52,768 bases of DNA from Phyllobacteriaceae bacterium UBA1940 (GTDB taxonomy: Bacteria; Pseudomonadota; Alphaproteobacteria; Rhizobiales; Rhizobiaceae), in the NCBI GenBank assembly GCA_002336975.1, contig DDFA01000114.1:1-52768 (forward strand), in the 5' to 3' direction. Every line of letters starts with the position of its first letter. The stretch's first letter is position 1. A program made the position numbers and the translations under genes. Of this stretch, positions 25,055-33,460 are shown in pieces. A model generated the notes under the pieces. It saw only the letters and a list, made by a program, of their open reading frames with translations, had not been told where the DNA came from and made no database searches.

Positions 25055-25531
25055 TCAGGACCTTGTCTTGCGCCGGGCCTTCTTGCATCGGACAAGGGCC
25101 GGTCGTGGAAAAAGGAAGGCGAAGGCGATGCGCCGCCGCCAGGACAGAGTGAGCGGCTCTTCGATCACGCCGAGCCGCTCATAGGCATGGATGAACGTGC
25201 CGGTATCGGTCAGGATGCCGACATGCTTGGCGATGGCCCGGCGCTCCATGCGGAAGATCAGCAGCGCGCCGGAGCCGGCGTTGTCTGGCGCGATCTCGAT
25301 CATCGCGCCGCGCGCACCTTCGGCCAGCACCTCGCGCGGGCCGGTTTCGCCCCAGTCACGGCTGTAGGGTGGGATGACAAATGGTTCGCCGCCTACCACC
25401 TCGCGCCAGACGCCGCGCGCGAGGCCGAGGCAATCGCAGCCGACGCCCTTGAGGCTCGCCTGGTCGTGGTAGGGCGTGCCAAGCCAGGAGCGGGCGACAA
25501 CAATGACACACTTGGGATTGGCGGGCTTCAC
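25055..25531 (-). CDS. NlpC/P60-family tail peptidase
   Basis: 158 residues. The motif GCDCLGLARGVWRE near residue 32 holds the likely nucleophile Cys34, and AKHVGILTDTGTFIHAY supplies the His. This matches the phage cell-wall peptidase encoded between DUF2163 and the large baseplate protein in gene transfer agents and related phages. It cleaves peptidoglycan cross-links during DNA entry. The start overlaps the end of DUF2163, and the C-terminus is rich in Lys/Arg. Confidence 0.88.
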   Translation of the reverse strand: MKPANPKCVIVVARSWLGTPYHDQASLKGVGCDCLGLARGVWREVVGGEPFVIPPYSRDWGETGPREVLAEGARGAMIEIAPDNAGSGALLIFRMERRAIAKHVGILTDTGTFIHAYERLGVIEEPLTLSWRRRIAFAFLFPRPALVRCKKARRKTRS

Positions 25532-26412
25532 AGCACCGCTCCGTTGTGACCACCGTCGCGCGACGCATAACGCAGTATGGCGTCCTGCCCCGGAATGTGC
25601 GGAAAGCCGCGGAAATTGGCGACATTGCCAAACTTGCCCGAGCAGGTGGCCAGCCGCTTGTCGCAGCCGGCACGAATAATGAAGGTGTCGGTTTCGGCAA
25701 TCGGCCGCACCGGCGCTTCCAGCAGGGTCAGGATGGCGATCCCGTCAACGAGATCATGCGACAACACCTCGGCCCGCCGTCCTGCATCGGCGCCGCTGGT
25801 CCATGTGATGGTGCCGAAGGCGAACCAGCTAGCCGCAAAGCCGCCAAGTCCCGATGCCGTGAATGCCCGGTCGCGCAACAGGTCGATCACCGCGCCGGTG
25901 CCCTTGAAGGCAGGTGCATCGAGATTGACCCGGCAGCGGGTGTCACCGAGCTCGGCGTCGCAATCCGCCTGGAACATGCGGCCGACGGTCTGGCCGAGCA
26001 CATGCGCCATGCTGCGCATCTCGGCGACAAAGACGAGCCGGCCGCGCCGGATCTGGCCGATGGCGCCATGGCGTAGCAGGACGCACTGACTCGGGTCCTG
26101 CCAGTTCACCCGCCAGACCTCGACCTCCGCATTGTCCCAGCGGCCGTCGAGAATATCGGTTTCGGTAATGCGGCCAGATGACAGCACACCCTGCGCGTCC
26201 TGCGCATCGACCGACAGGTCCGAGCCGGCACGTACCGCCGACGCCGTCAGCCCGCTTTCCGGCTCGAACGCGGTGCCGTCGAAGCTGAGCGTCCGGTCGT
26301 GGTCGGTGAAGCCGAAGACGGCGCCATCGGCGCGGGTGATGCGCCAGCACCAGCTGAGCGTCGTCGTGCCTTCGTCGAGATGGGCCTGCAGTTCAGGGGA
26401 AAGGTTTTTCAT
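25528..26412 (-). CDS. DUF2163 tail protein (GTA gp13-like)
   Basis: 294 residues. The motifs LSWCWRITRADGAVFGFTDHDRTLSFDG at the start and CDKRLATCSGKFGNVANFRGFPHIPGQD at the end, with four Cys near CDAELGDTRC and CDKRLATC, define the DUF2163/BR0599 phage family. In gene transfer agents this is a distal tail component encoded just before the peptidase. Its gene follows the holin gene rather than DUF2460, so the lysis genes have separated two normally adjacent tail genes. Confidence 0.88.
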   Translation of the reverse strand: MKNLSPELQAHLDEGTTTLSWCWRITRADGAVFGFTDHDRTLSFDGTAFEPESGLTASAVRAGSDLSVDAQDAQGVLSSGRITETDILDGRWDNAEVEVWRVNWQDPSQCVLLRHGAIGQIRRGRLVFVAEMRSMAHVLGQTVGRMFQADCDAELGDTRCRVNLDAPAFKGTGAVIDLLRDRAFTASGLGGFAASWFAFGTITWTSGADAGRRAEVLSHDLVDGIAILTLLEAPVRPIAETDTFIIRAGCDKRLATCSGKFGNVANFRGFPHIPGQDAILRYASRDGGHNGAVL

Positions 26413-26428
26413 TGTTGTTCACCGACCA

Positions 26429-26953
26429 TCACGACCGCGCGGTCCATTTGACAGCCAGGTCCTTGAGCGTGTGGCCGCCCATGTAGAGGCCCATGAACCA
26501 GGCGGTCAGCGTCATCATGGTGGGCAGATCAACAGTTGCCGCAATGTCGGAACCGAGGGCCGCATCGGCGATCGGAACCAACACAAGCCGGAACAGGAAG
26601 AGAAAGCCGAGGAACCACATCCATGCCGGCCGCCACGCCCATGTCCACCAACTCTCGCCCTTGTCCAGCTCGGCCAGCATCAGCCTGTTGGTCTCACGCT
26701 GCTGGTCGACCCATACGGCGACGAGCTGCGGCGTCTCCACCTCGGTAGCGGCCACGGCCGCTTCGAGATCCTTCGACGGAACTGAAGGAAGATCGTCTGG
26801 CGCCACACCCGCCTTGCTGGCAATCGCGTCGATGACCACGCCGCCAATCTCGCTGGCGGTGCCACCGAGATATTTCTCGAGCAAGCCCTTGATGATCGGT
26901 GCGCCGATTTTCGCCGCGGCGTCGATCAGGATGGAAGCAATGACAGTGTTCAC
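26429..26953 (-). CDS. Holin-like membrane protein (3TM type)
   Basis: 174 residues from the GTG at 26953, which overlaps the stop of the endolysin gene (GTGA). Two hydrophobic segments, WTWAWRPAWMWFLGFLFLFRLVLVPIADAAL and MMTLTAWFMGLYMGG, lie in the C-terminal half; WRP before the first is typical of the 3TM holin family. The N-terminal half is amphipathic (IASILIDAAAKIGAPIIKGLLEKYLGG). It is encoded beside the GH108 lysin and probably makes or regulates the lysis pore. Confidence 0.75.
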   Translation of the reverse strand: MNTVIASILIDAAAKIGAPIIKGLLEKYLGGTASEIGGVVIDAIASKAGVAPDDLPSVPSKDLEAAVAATEVETPQLVAVWVDQQRETNRLMLAELDKGESWWTWAWRPAWMWFLGFLFLFRLVLVPIADAALGSDIAATVDLPTMMTLTAWFMGLYMGGHTLKDLAVKWTARS

Positions 26954-27699
26954 AACATGACCCTTTCTGCCTCGGCGGCATAGGCTGCAGCGCGCTGCCG
27001 GTGGACGATGGCGCGGACGATGAGTATTGCGGCCACAACCGCCCCGGCCGTCAGCAGACCGCCCAGCACCCAGCCGGCGATCTGGTCGGCATGCTGCGGA
27101 TTGAGCAGCACATCGCCGCTGCCCGCCGTGGTCGCGGTGCCTGCTGTGCCGGCTCCAACGGTCTGCTTTTTCGAGGCGGTGGTGGCCGCCGCCGCTTCCT
27201 TCGCCAACTGCTCGCGGGTCTGGACAGGACCGACCGCGTTGGCGAGTGCCCACGCCACACCTTTGGCCTCGATTTCAGCCACACGCCGCGACCAGCCCTT
27301 GCCAAAAGTGGTCCAGATGGCGAGCGAACGCATGAAGCCGAGGCGCTTCGCGCAGAGTTTTTGAACTGTCTCGTGGTCGGGGCCTCCGATCGAGGCCATC
27401 AGCCATTTTCTGGCGCGTGTCGGGCCGGAGTTCACACCGGCATCGAAGGTGGCGAGATCGACCCCGGCGGCAAGCCGATCACCATTGACCGTGTCCCAGT
27501 AGCCGGCGCGGTAGATGGTCTCGACGTCCTTTGCCGGGATATTGCGCAACTGGGTCTTGGTCGCGCCCGTCCTGAAGCGGCGATAGGTGGCGAGCGTGAT
27601 GCCCTTCATGGTGGCGCCGCCGGGATCGGAGGGATGATCCGACCAGCCGCCCTCGTAGCCTAGCGTCACCGCCAGGCAGTTCTCAAAATTCCCATGCAT
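26950..27699 (-). CDS. GH108 muramidase (endolysin) with C-terminal membrane segment
   Basis: 249 residues. Glu16 in LGYEGGWSDHPSDPGGATMKGIT is the catalytic residue of the GH108 lysozymes; AGVDLATFDAGVNSGPTRARKWL follows. Instead of the usual peptidoglycan-binding domain, the C-terminus has an Ala/Thr linker and a single hydrophobic helix near 209-233 (IAGWVLGGLLTAGAVVAAILIVRAIV) followed by basic residues. The enzyme therefore seems anchored in the inner membrane by its C-terminus. GAGGTG precedes the start; the gene directly follows a 43-residue membrane protein gene. Confidence 0.87.
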   Translation of the reverse strand: MHGNFENCLAVTLGYEGGWSDHPSDPGGATMKGITLATYRRFRTGATKTQLRNIPAKDVETIYRAGYWDTVNGDRLAAGVDLATFDAGVNSGPTRARKWLMASIGGPDHETVQKLCAKRLGFMRSLAIWTTFGKGWSRRVAEIEAKGVAWALANAVGPVQTREQLAKEAAAATTASKKQTVGAGTAGTATTAGSGDVLLNPQHADQIAGWVLGGLLTAGAVVAAILIVRAIVHRQRAAAYAAEAERVML

Positions 27700-27703
27700 G
27701 GGA

Positions 27704-27835
27704 TCACCTCAAAAGGATAACGATCAGGATGAAGACCGCGACCATGGTCCCGACGCGCAGACGGTGGACGAAGGTCTCGCGCGGATCGGGGCTGTCGCAG
27801 CGAAGCTGGCGGGCAAGCCGCAGGAGCTCACGCAT
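27704..27835 (-). CDS. Small single-span membrane protein (43 aa) in the lysis cassette
   Basis: A 43-residue frame begins at 27835, overlapping the end of the upstream holin-like gene by 8 bases, and stops 4 bases before the endolysin start. Its basic N-terminal half contains RELLRLARQL and RETFVHRLRVG. The C-terminus is one hydrophobic helix, TMVAVFILIVILL. Position, overlap and topology favour a real lysis accessory protein (spanin- or antiholin-like), but no family was recognised. Confidence 0.6.
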   Translation of the reverse strand: MRELLRLARQLRCDSPDPRETFVHRLRVGTMVAVFILIVILLR

Positions 27836-28175
27836 CGGTGTCGCCTCCCTTGTTGCGCAGGCGCGCCAGCGTCACTTCGATGAAGGCGGGGCCGAAGACG
27901 CCGACGAGATAGGCGGCGGACCCTGCAGCGCCGCCCGCCGGAATGGCTTCTGACGGCAGGCCGAGCCAGTGGGTGACCAGCGCCATGGAAAAGCTGCCCA
28001 TGCCGGCGGCGATGATCCCGCCGAGCAGGATGTGACGTAGCGCATCGCGCAAATGCATCTTCGTGGTCAGTGCATTGGTGGCGCCGCCAAGCGCGCCCCA
28101 GGCGGCAAGGATCACCGCTGTCGATGCCGCAAGATCGCGCAGCGCGTTAGCGATGAAGCCGGGTTCGTCGTTCAT
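27828..28175 (-). CDS. Holin-like phage membrane protein
   Basis: 115 residues with three likely membrane spans: AASTAVILAAWGALGGATNAL, HILLGGIIAAGMGSFSMALV and GGAAGSAAYLVGVFGPAFIEV. The N-terminus is short and acidic and the tail charged (LARLRNKGGDTDA), the topology of class I holins. The gene overlaps the DUF2460 gene by a few bases and the 43-residue gene by 8, so it belongs to the lysis cassette. Two holin-like genes are thus present; one may be an antiholin. Confidence 0.65.
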   Translation of the reverse strand: MNDEPGFIANALRDLAASTAVILAAWGALGGATNALTTKMHLRDALRHILLGGIIAAGMGSFSMALVTHWLGLPSEAIPAGGAAGSAAYLVGVFGPAFIEVTLARLRNKGGDTDA

Positions 28176-28798
28176 CTTCGGATTTCCACAAGGGGAATGG
28201 AGGTGATCGAGCCGAGGCGCTCGAGATCGAGGGTGATGTCGAGCGTGTCGGTGTCGAAACGGACCGCCACGTCGAACTCGAAACCGGCGGTGATGGCGAC
28301 GCCGGAGAGAGGCGCGGTACTGAAGGTGACAAGGCCGGTGGCGGCATCGACCGACCAGCCGGAGGGTTTTGGCGTGCCGTTCAGCGCGATCTTGACGCTG
28401 CCGGCGACGAGCATGGTGATGGTCCGCACCCAGCTCTGGCTGCCCGATGGGTAACGCTTGACCAGCTGGAACACCTTGGTGCTGCCGTCGCCGGTGCCGA
28501 TCGTCTGATCGGTGGCAGCCGGGATTACCGACGGCAGGCAGGATTTGTAATCCGCCCAGTCCTTGAAGCGGAACCCGTGCAGTCGCCCGTTGCGCGCCTC
28601 GAAGAAGGCGACGACCGCCGCCAGATCATCGGCGCGGCGGATGCCATAGGCGACGTCGTAACGACGACGAGAATTGGCCCAGCTGGCATTGCGCTCCTCG
28701 TCGCCCGAGGCCAGTTCGACGATCTGGGTGCGCCGTTCCGGCCCACCGCGCGCGCCACGCGAAATGTCATCCGGAAACCGGACCTCGTGGAATGCCAT
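28172..28798 (-). CDS. DUF2460 tail protein (GTA gp12-like)
   Basis: 208 residues from the ATG at 28798; the longer frame to 28891 overlaps the tape measure gene without support. The start AFHEVRFPDDISRGARGGPERRTQIVELASGDEERNASW and FFEARNGRLHGFRFKDWADYKS are diagnostic for DUF2460 (TIGR02217). It is a distal tail component, encoded after the tape measure gene as in gene transfer agents. Confidence 0.9.
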   Translation of the reverse strand: MAFHEVRFPDDISRGARGGPERRTQIVELASGDEERNASWANSRRRYDVAYGIRRADDLAAVVAFFEARNGRLHGFRFKDWADYKSCLPSVIPAATDQTIGTGDGSTKVFQLVKRYPSGSQSWVRTITMLVAGSVKIALNGTPKPSGWSVDAATGLVTFSTAPLSGVAITAGFEFDVAVRFDTDTLDITLDLERLGSITSIPLVEIRR

Positions 28799-28808
28799 GA
28801 TCGAAACC

Positions 28809-30938
28809 TCAAAGCCCGCGCCGACCCAGCGACACCGCGCGGGCGATGTCGGCGGCGACCTGCGTGCGCGATTGCCGGAAGCTTGCCGCATCGCGGGTCA
28901 TGATGGTGACGTTGACGGTCGGAGCGGATGCACCATGTGCCGCCGCAGCCGTCTCACGACGGGAAAGCACCCGCTCGCCGCGTTGCAGGATCGCCGGCAC
29001 CTCGTCCGGTCTGAGGCCGGCCCAGCCGCCCGAATGCATGCGGGGTGCTGTTGCGAAGGCCATGGCTGGCACCATGCGGCCGGGACCGGATGAGCCGACC
29101 ACGCCACCGGCGTGCAGGATGTTGGCGAACAACCCTCCCGCACTGCCAAGAGCACCTGAAAGGACGTTGGCAATCGGGCCAAGGATGAAGCGCCGCGCGG
29201 CGAGCTTGGCCAGGTCGGCAATGAGCGAGGTGACCAGATCGCCAAACTTCAGCTTGCCGGTCTTGACGAACTCACCGATCGCATTCTCGGCACCCTGAAA
29301 GGCATTGACCAGTGCATTGCCGACATCGGCGCCAATGTCGCGTGCCTTTTCGGCATAGTCGGAGAGACTCTTGACCACCGCATCCCAACCGGTGACCGCT
29401 TCATCGGACGCATCCTTGTTCGCCTTGCCGGCCCTTTTGGCCGCCGCCGCCGAACTATCGAGCGCGTCGGTGACACGGCCAGCCGCTGCTGCGGCATCGT
29501 CGAGCGATACGGTACTGTCCGCCCCTTTGATGGCGTCGCCAAGCGCCTGCGCGGCTGGGCCGACAGCATCAAATGCATGGGCACGCGTGTCCGTTGCGCG
29601 CTGGCGATAGCGATCCGCCATGACACCGGCATTGCTGACGGCATGATCGAGCATCGAGGCGTAGGATTGCGCCCCGAACCAGTCGATCCGGGTATCGGCC
29701 CCGAGCGTCTCGGCAACGTTGTTGAAGGTCGGCCCGATTGTGCCGAGGAAGTCGGCCCACTTGTTCGACAGGAACGCCATCAGCTTGAGCCAGAGCTGCT
29801 CGACGCTGGCCTTGATCGAACGAAAATCGTCAACGAACGAGCCGGCAACAACCTTGATCCCGTCCCAGACGCCGCTGGCCAGATTGCCCATCAGTTCGAG
29901 CGCGTGCCCGAAACCGCCGGCACCCTTCACCAGTTGGCCGAACCAGTAAATGAGCTCACCCGCAGCAACGATCAGCGCCCCGATGCCGGTGCGGATGATG
30001 GCGCCGCGCAGCAGCGCCAGTGCGCCCGACAGGCTGAAGGTGGCAATTCGTGCCGCAACGAACGCCGCAACCCAGCGCCCAGCCATGAAACCGGCAAAAG
30101 CGACACCGATGGCGGCAAGGTGCTCGAGATTGTCGGCGAGCAGAATGATCGCGCCCGCAACCATGGATGATGCGCCTGCCATCGTGTCCCAACTGCCGAC
30201 CAGTTGCAGGGCGGCATTGGAAAGCAGCGTGAAGGCATCGCCGATGGTGGCGGGCATGGAGTCGGCTTCCTCACGCAGGCGCTCGAGATTGCCGACCAGT
30301 GCGCGCCGGATCACATCGCCGGTGATTGTGCCTTCCGCCCCGAGGCTGCGCAACTGATTGACGTTGAGGCCCAGCTCCGCCGCCAGCAGCTCGGCCACCC
30401 GGCCGCCGCTGGCGATCACGGTGTTGAGGTTGTCGCCGGAGAGTTTTCCCAGCGCCATCGCCTTTGACAGCGCATTCTGTACCGAGGCGGCGCGTTCGGC
30501 CTTGGCGCCCGACACCACCATGGCGTTGTTCAAAGCCTCGGTGAAATCTAGACTCTCCTTCGTGGAGAGCCCCAGCTCCCTGAGCGCCGTGGCATTGGTG
30601 AGCCAGGATTCCGTCGTCTGCTCGATGCCGGAATAGGTCTGCCGCGCCATGGCGGCGAGCCGTTCCATGACGGCCGCACCTTTCTCTTGGCTGCCGGTGG
30701 CGAGATCGACCCGCGAGCGCAGGTCGGTCCAGGTGTTGGTGTAGGTGACAAGCTGCTGGACGCTGATCGCCGCACCGAGCACCCCCATGACCCGGCGCAC
30801 GACCTTTCCGGTAATGTCGGCCTGTTTCTCGATGCGCTTGAAGCTCGCCTCGCCAGCCTCGCCAACACCCTGAAACTCGGACCTGACCAACCGGCCGCCC
30901 TCGGCAACGAGCCGGACGGAGACACGCTTTTCGGCCAT
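28809..30938 (-). CDS. Tail tape measure protein
   Basis: 709 residues. The N-terminal 230 residues form the tape-measure domain (ARQTYSGIEQTTESWLTNATALRELGLS, KLSGDNLNTVIASGGRVAELLAAELG). Hydrophobic Ala-rich segments follow (about 240-330), then a helical middle, and a C-terminal part similar to lambda-type tape measures (FGDLVTSLIADLAKLAARRFILGPIANVL). Its length would correspond to a tail of roughly 100 nm by the usual proportionality. It follows the tail chaperone gene by 21 bases. Confidence 0.88.
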   Translation of the reverse strand: MAEKRVSVRLVAEGGRLVRSEFQGVGEAGEASFKRIEKQADITGKVVRRVMGVLGAAISVQQLVTYTNTWTDLRSRVDLATGSQEKGAAVMERLAAMARQTYSGIEQTTESWLTNATALRELGLSTKESLDFTEALNNAMVVSGAKAERAASVQNALSKAMALGKLSGDNLNTVIASGGRVAELLAAELGLNVNQLRSLGAEGTITGDVIRRALVGNLERLREEADSMPATIGDAFTLLSNAALQLVGSWDTMAGASSMVAGAIILLADNLEHLAAIGVAFAGFMAGRWVAAFVAARIATFSLSGALALLRGAIIRTGIGALIVAAGELIYWFGQLVKGAGGFGHALELMGNLASGVWDGIKVVAGSFVDDFRSIKASVEQLWLKLMAFLSNKWADFLGTIGPTFNNVAETLGADTRIDWFGAQSYASMLDHAVSNAGVMADRYRQRATDTRAHAFDAVGPAAQALGDAIKGADSTVSLDDAAAAAGRVTDALDSSAAAAKRAGKANKDASDEAVTGWDAVVKSLSDYAEKARDIGADVGNALVNAFQGAENAIGEFVKTGKLKFGDLVTSLIADLAKLAARRFILGPIANVLSGALGSAGGLFANILHAGGVVGSSGPGRMVPAMAFATAPRMHSGGWAGLRPDEVPAILQRGERVLSRRETAAAAHGASAPTVNVTIMTRDAASFRQSRTQVAADIARAVSLGRRGL

Positions 30939-30959
30939 AATTGAGTGAACCCCGTCGGA

Positions 30960-31636
30960 TCAGCCGCGTTCGGCCGCCATCTGTTCGTTGAGCTTGCGCA
31001 CCATCACCGCCTCGATCTCGGGTAGGCATTCGGCAGCAATGAGCGGATCAAGGCGAAGGGCCCGCGACATGGCGAGAGCCGCCGTCATGTCCCAGCCGAT
31101 GACGACGCTGGCGCCCATGCCGCCGGCAATGCGCAATTGTCCGGTCAGGCGCAGCACCAGGTCCCAGACCTGCCAACCCTCGAGCGTTTCCGGACGGTTC
31201 AGCCGCGCCGGGCAGCCTTCGCACGAGGGCTCGCAGGCCGCGCAGTAGCTTTCGCCCCCGCCGAAGTGCCACTCGGCAAGGGCGATGAGACGTTTTTTTC
31301 CGATTCCAGCATCAGATGCGGCGCCAGACAGCGGGTCTGGAACGCCTCGAATACAGGCCAGATGTCGAGCAGCGCGTCGATGCCCTCCGGGGTAACGGGC
31401 ACGGGCTTGCCGTCGGCATCGCCGACGCCCTCCCAATCCGTCACCACACGCCGCGCGACAGCCCTGGCCATGACGAGCGCTATTTGCTCCTGGCTGGCAT
31501 CCTTGGGCAGCGCCTCGACGGCCGGATCGTTGCGGGCTGCAACCATGGTGGCCGTGGTGACCGGCAGGACATGCAGCCGCAAATCGTGGCCAAGATCGAG
31601 CCACTTCGGCTTAGCGGAAAGATCGAGACGGATCAT
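30960..31636 (-). CDS. Tail assembly chaperone, made by -1 ribosomal frameshift (G-GT type)
   Basis: Two overlapping frames lie just upstream of the tape measure gene. The 0 frame starts at 31636 (MIRLDLSAKPKWLDLG) and, unshifted, stops at 31199 as a 145-residue protein. At 31298-31292 (minus strand) it contains A AAA AAC in the correct X XXY YYZ phase. A -1 slip there yields KKRLIALAEWHFGGG and continues to 30960, giving about 225 residues. The -1 part is protein-like (conserved Cys in YCAACEPSCEGC), whereas the 31 codons left in frame 0 are Arg/Pro/Ala-rich. This is the lambda G/GT arrangement at the canonical gene position. Confidence 0.82.
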
Positions 31637-31638
31637 GG

Positions 31639-32583
31639 TCAGTAGTCCTCCATATCATTGATGAGAACGGCAGTGCACATGCGCCCGAGCGTGCCATCAC
31701 GCGCCGCCTGCCAGTCGAAGCTTGCCTGCACGCCCTGCGGCCCGGAAATCTCGATCCGGGGCTGCGGCAGATAGACGGCATGGACGGTGACGGTCAGGCT
31801 TTCGCCAGAACCGAGGTTGTAGGAGAATTCCAGCTCGCAGGGCGTGCCGTTGATGGCCTGTGTCACCAGCGTGCTGTCGGCAAAGCGGACCTCGGTGCGG
31901 CCAGTGAGTGCGGCAATGGATGGGTCGGCGCCATCGATCATGCCGTCGGCGCGGATGGTCTCGATCCGGTCGAGATTGTTGGCATAGGTGATCTCGGTCG
32001 AAATGACATTGCCGAGCGCGGTGCCGTTGCGTTTGATGGCGCCGTTGAAATGCCCGAAGCGGATGAGGTCGAGTTCGGCGGGCGTGCCGGCCTGCGTCGT
32101 GGTGCTGACCGTCTCGCCCTGTGCCACCAGCCGCGCGGTTGCGGTCAAGAGCCCGGAGCGCTGCATCTGCCAGGTCAGCTGATCGAGCACCACGCCGGAA
32201 TACATGGCGTAGCGCGGCACCTCCGGCATTCCGGTCTCGATCGCCATCGATGGCAGCGTCCAGGACCCCGACTGGAAAGTGTGGGTGAAGGGCCCGGGCG
32301 CGGTGCCGGTCGTCGTGGGCGCACCAAAGGCCGCTTTCAGCCAGAAGCCGAAGCTTGAAGTATCGATCGGCACCACCACGTCGCCGTCGGCAGTGACGGC
32401 ATCCTTGACCGGCGCCAGTGGATCGCGGCCATAGCCCAATAGCTCGGAATTGAGCAGCGGCTGCTCGGACCCGAGCGTCGTGCTGGCAAACGGCATGCGC
32501 GTGAAGCCGCTTGCCGGCGGCGTGCCATAAAGCGTCTCGAACGCGAGCGCCATCCGCGCTCGCGCCCCCTGGGCTCGTGCCAT
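31639..32583 (-). CDS. Phage tail tube (major tail) protein
   Basis: 314 residues from the ATG at 32583, which has AAGGA upstream; the frame extends to 32736 but that part overlaps the previous gene. The segments MALAFETLYGTPPASGFTRMPF, GDVVVPIDTSSFGFWLKAAFG, PFTHTFQSGS and SGVVLDQLTWQMQRSGLLTATARLVAQG are typical of the lambdoid tail tube proteins of rhizobial siphophages. It polymerises around the tape measure to form the tube. Confidence 0.82.
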   Translation of the reverse strand: MARAQGARARMALAFETLYGTPPASGFTRMPFASTTLGSEQPLLNSELLGYGRDPLAPVKDAVTADGDVVVPIDTSSFGFWLKAAFGAPTTTGTAPGPFTHTFQSGSWTLPSMAIETGMPEVPRYAMYSGVVLDQLTWQMQRSGLLTATARLVAQGETVSTTTQAGTPAELDLIRFGHFNGAIKRNGTALGNVISTEITYANNLDRIETIRADGMIDGADPSIAALTGRTEVRFADSTLVTQAINGTPCELEFSYNLGSGESLTVTVHAVYLPQPRIEISGPQGVQASFDWQAARDGTLGRMCTAVLINDMEDY

Positions 32584-32612
32584 GATCTTGTCCTTGTCAG
32601 ATGTTGTCGGGA

Positions 32613-33032
32613 TCAGCCGAGCGGATCGACCGTCGAATAGTGCAGCACCACCGCAATAACGGCGGCCTTGAGAGCTGCGGCGCCCTCGACCGGCAAATCG
32701 ACCGGCTTTGGCGCTTCCGCTTCCACCCAGTCGCACAAGCCCCCGAGCGTGTCGTCACCGGCAATCACCGTGCCGACGCTGGCGCAGAGCGCGTCAAATG
32801 CCGCATCCCGGCTTGCGCCTTGCACGATGGCCTCGATCTCGGACCTGTGCTGGTAATGGTAGGTGAGCGGCGACAGCGTCACCTCGGGGTCGCCCGGCTC
32901 GCCGTCGCGCAGGATCAGCAGCCCTGTGGCCGGTACGCGCTCAGGCAGCACGTCACCGCGCAAGACGGTGGCGGACAGTGCCGAAAGCCGCGTGTGCAAC
33001 GCGGCGAGGATGGTTTCGCGGGTGGTGGGCAT
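32613..33032 (-). CDS. Minor tail/tail terminator-like protein
   Basis: 139 residues with the pattern TTRETILAALHTRLSAL, VPATGLLILRDGEPGDPEVTLSPL, HRSEIEAIVQG. It is a well-spread phage protein, sometimes mis-annotated as an acyl-CoA transferase. Position directly before the tail tube gene and the length match the lambda U-type tail terminator, which caps the tube. No RBS problem; the start is at 33032, divergent from the toxin promoter. Confidence 0.7.
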   Translation of the reverse strand: MPTTRETILAALHTRLSALSATVLRGDVLPERVPATGLLILRDGEPGDPEVTLSPLTYHYQHRSEIEAIVQGASRDAAFDALCASVGTVIAGDDTLGGLCDWVEAEAPKPVDLPVEGAAALKAAVIAVVLHYSTVDPLG

Positions 33033-33055
33033 CTGATCCTGTCCAGAGACCCTTC

Positions 33056-33084
33056 TTGTAAAATTAGTGCTTTGAGGCTATATA
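33056..33084 (+). promoter_or_regulatory. Promoter of the HigBA pair with overlapping operator palindrome
   Basis: TTGTAA (33056-33061) and TATATA (33079-33084) are separated by exactly 17 bases, a good sigma-70-like arrangement. The -10 box lies inside a perfect 10-bp palindrome, GCTATATAGC (33077-33086), where the antitoxin could bind and repress its own operon. The toxin gene starts 22 bases downstream. Confidence 0.65.
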
Positions 33085-33106
33085 GCTTCCAAGACATGAG
33101 GATCGA

Positions 33107-33460
33107 ATGCCCTGGACGGTTTCCTTCGCCGACGAGTTTGAGCCGGAGTTCGACGAACTAGACGCGGAAGTTCAGGATGCGATCCTTGCGCGCGTGTTGC
33201 TGCTCGAGCGCGAGGGGCCGTCGCTCGGGCGACCGCATGCCGACACCCTGACCGGGTCGAAGCATGCAAACATGAAGGAGTTACGCTGCAACGCCGCCGA
33301 CGGCGTCTGGCGCATCGCCTTCGCATTCGATCCCGACCGGCAGGCAATCCTGCTCGTCGGCGGGGACAAATCGGGTGGCAGCGAGAAGCGCTTCTACAAG
33401 CAACTGATCGCACGAGCCGATGAACGGTTCGACAGCCATCTGGCTAAACGGAAAGGATGA
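33107..33460 (+). CDS. higB: RelE/HigB-type toxin
   Basis: 117 residues. The pattern WTVSFADEFEPEFDELDAEVQDAILARVLLLEREGPSLGRPHADTLTGSKHANMKELRC and WRIAFAFDPDRQAILLVGGDK with the C-terminal FYKQLIARADERF is the Gp49/HigB-like branch of the RelE fold, an mRNA interferase acting at the ribosome. The basic residues of the active site (Lys57, Arg61 region, RIAFA) are present. It is on the plus strand, opposite to the flanking phage tail genes, and its end overlaps the antitoxin start (ATGA). Confidence 0.85.
   Translation: MPWTVSFADEFEPEFDELDAEVQDAILARVLLLEREGPSLGRPHADTLTGSKHANMKELRCNAADGVWRIAFAFDPDRQAILLVGGDKSGGSEKRFYKQLIARADERFDSHLAKRKG

Noticed and set aside
31292..31299. Run of seven T (plus strand) as a sequencing error splitting one gene
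   Set aside because: The heptamer phase and gene position are exactly those of known tail-chaperone frameshifts, so recoding is favoured, although error remains the main alternative.
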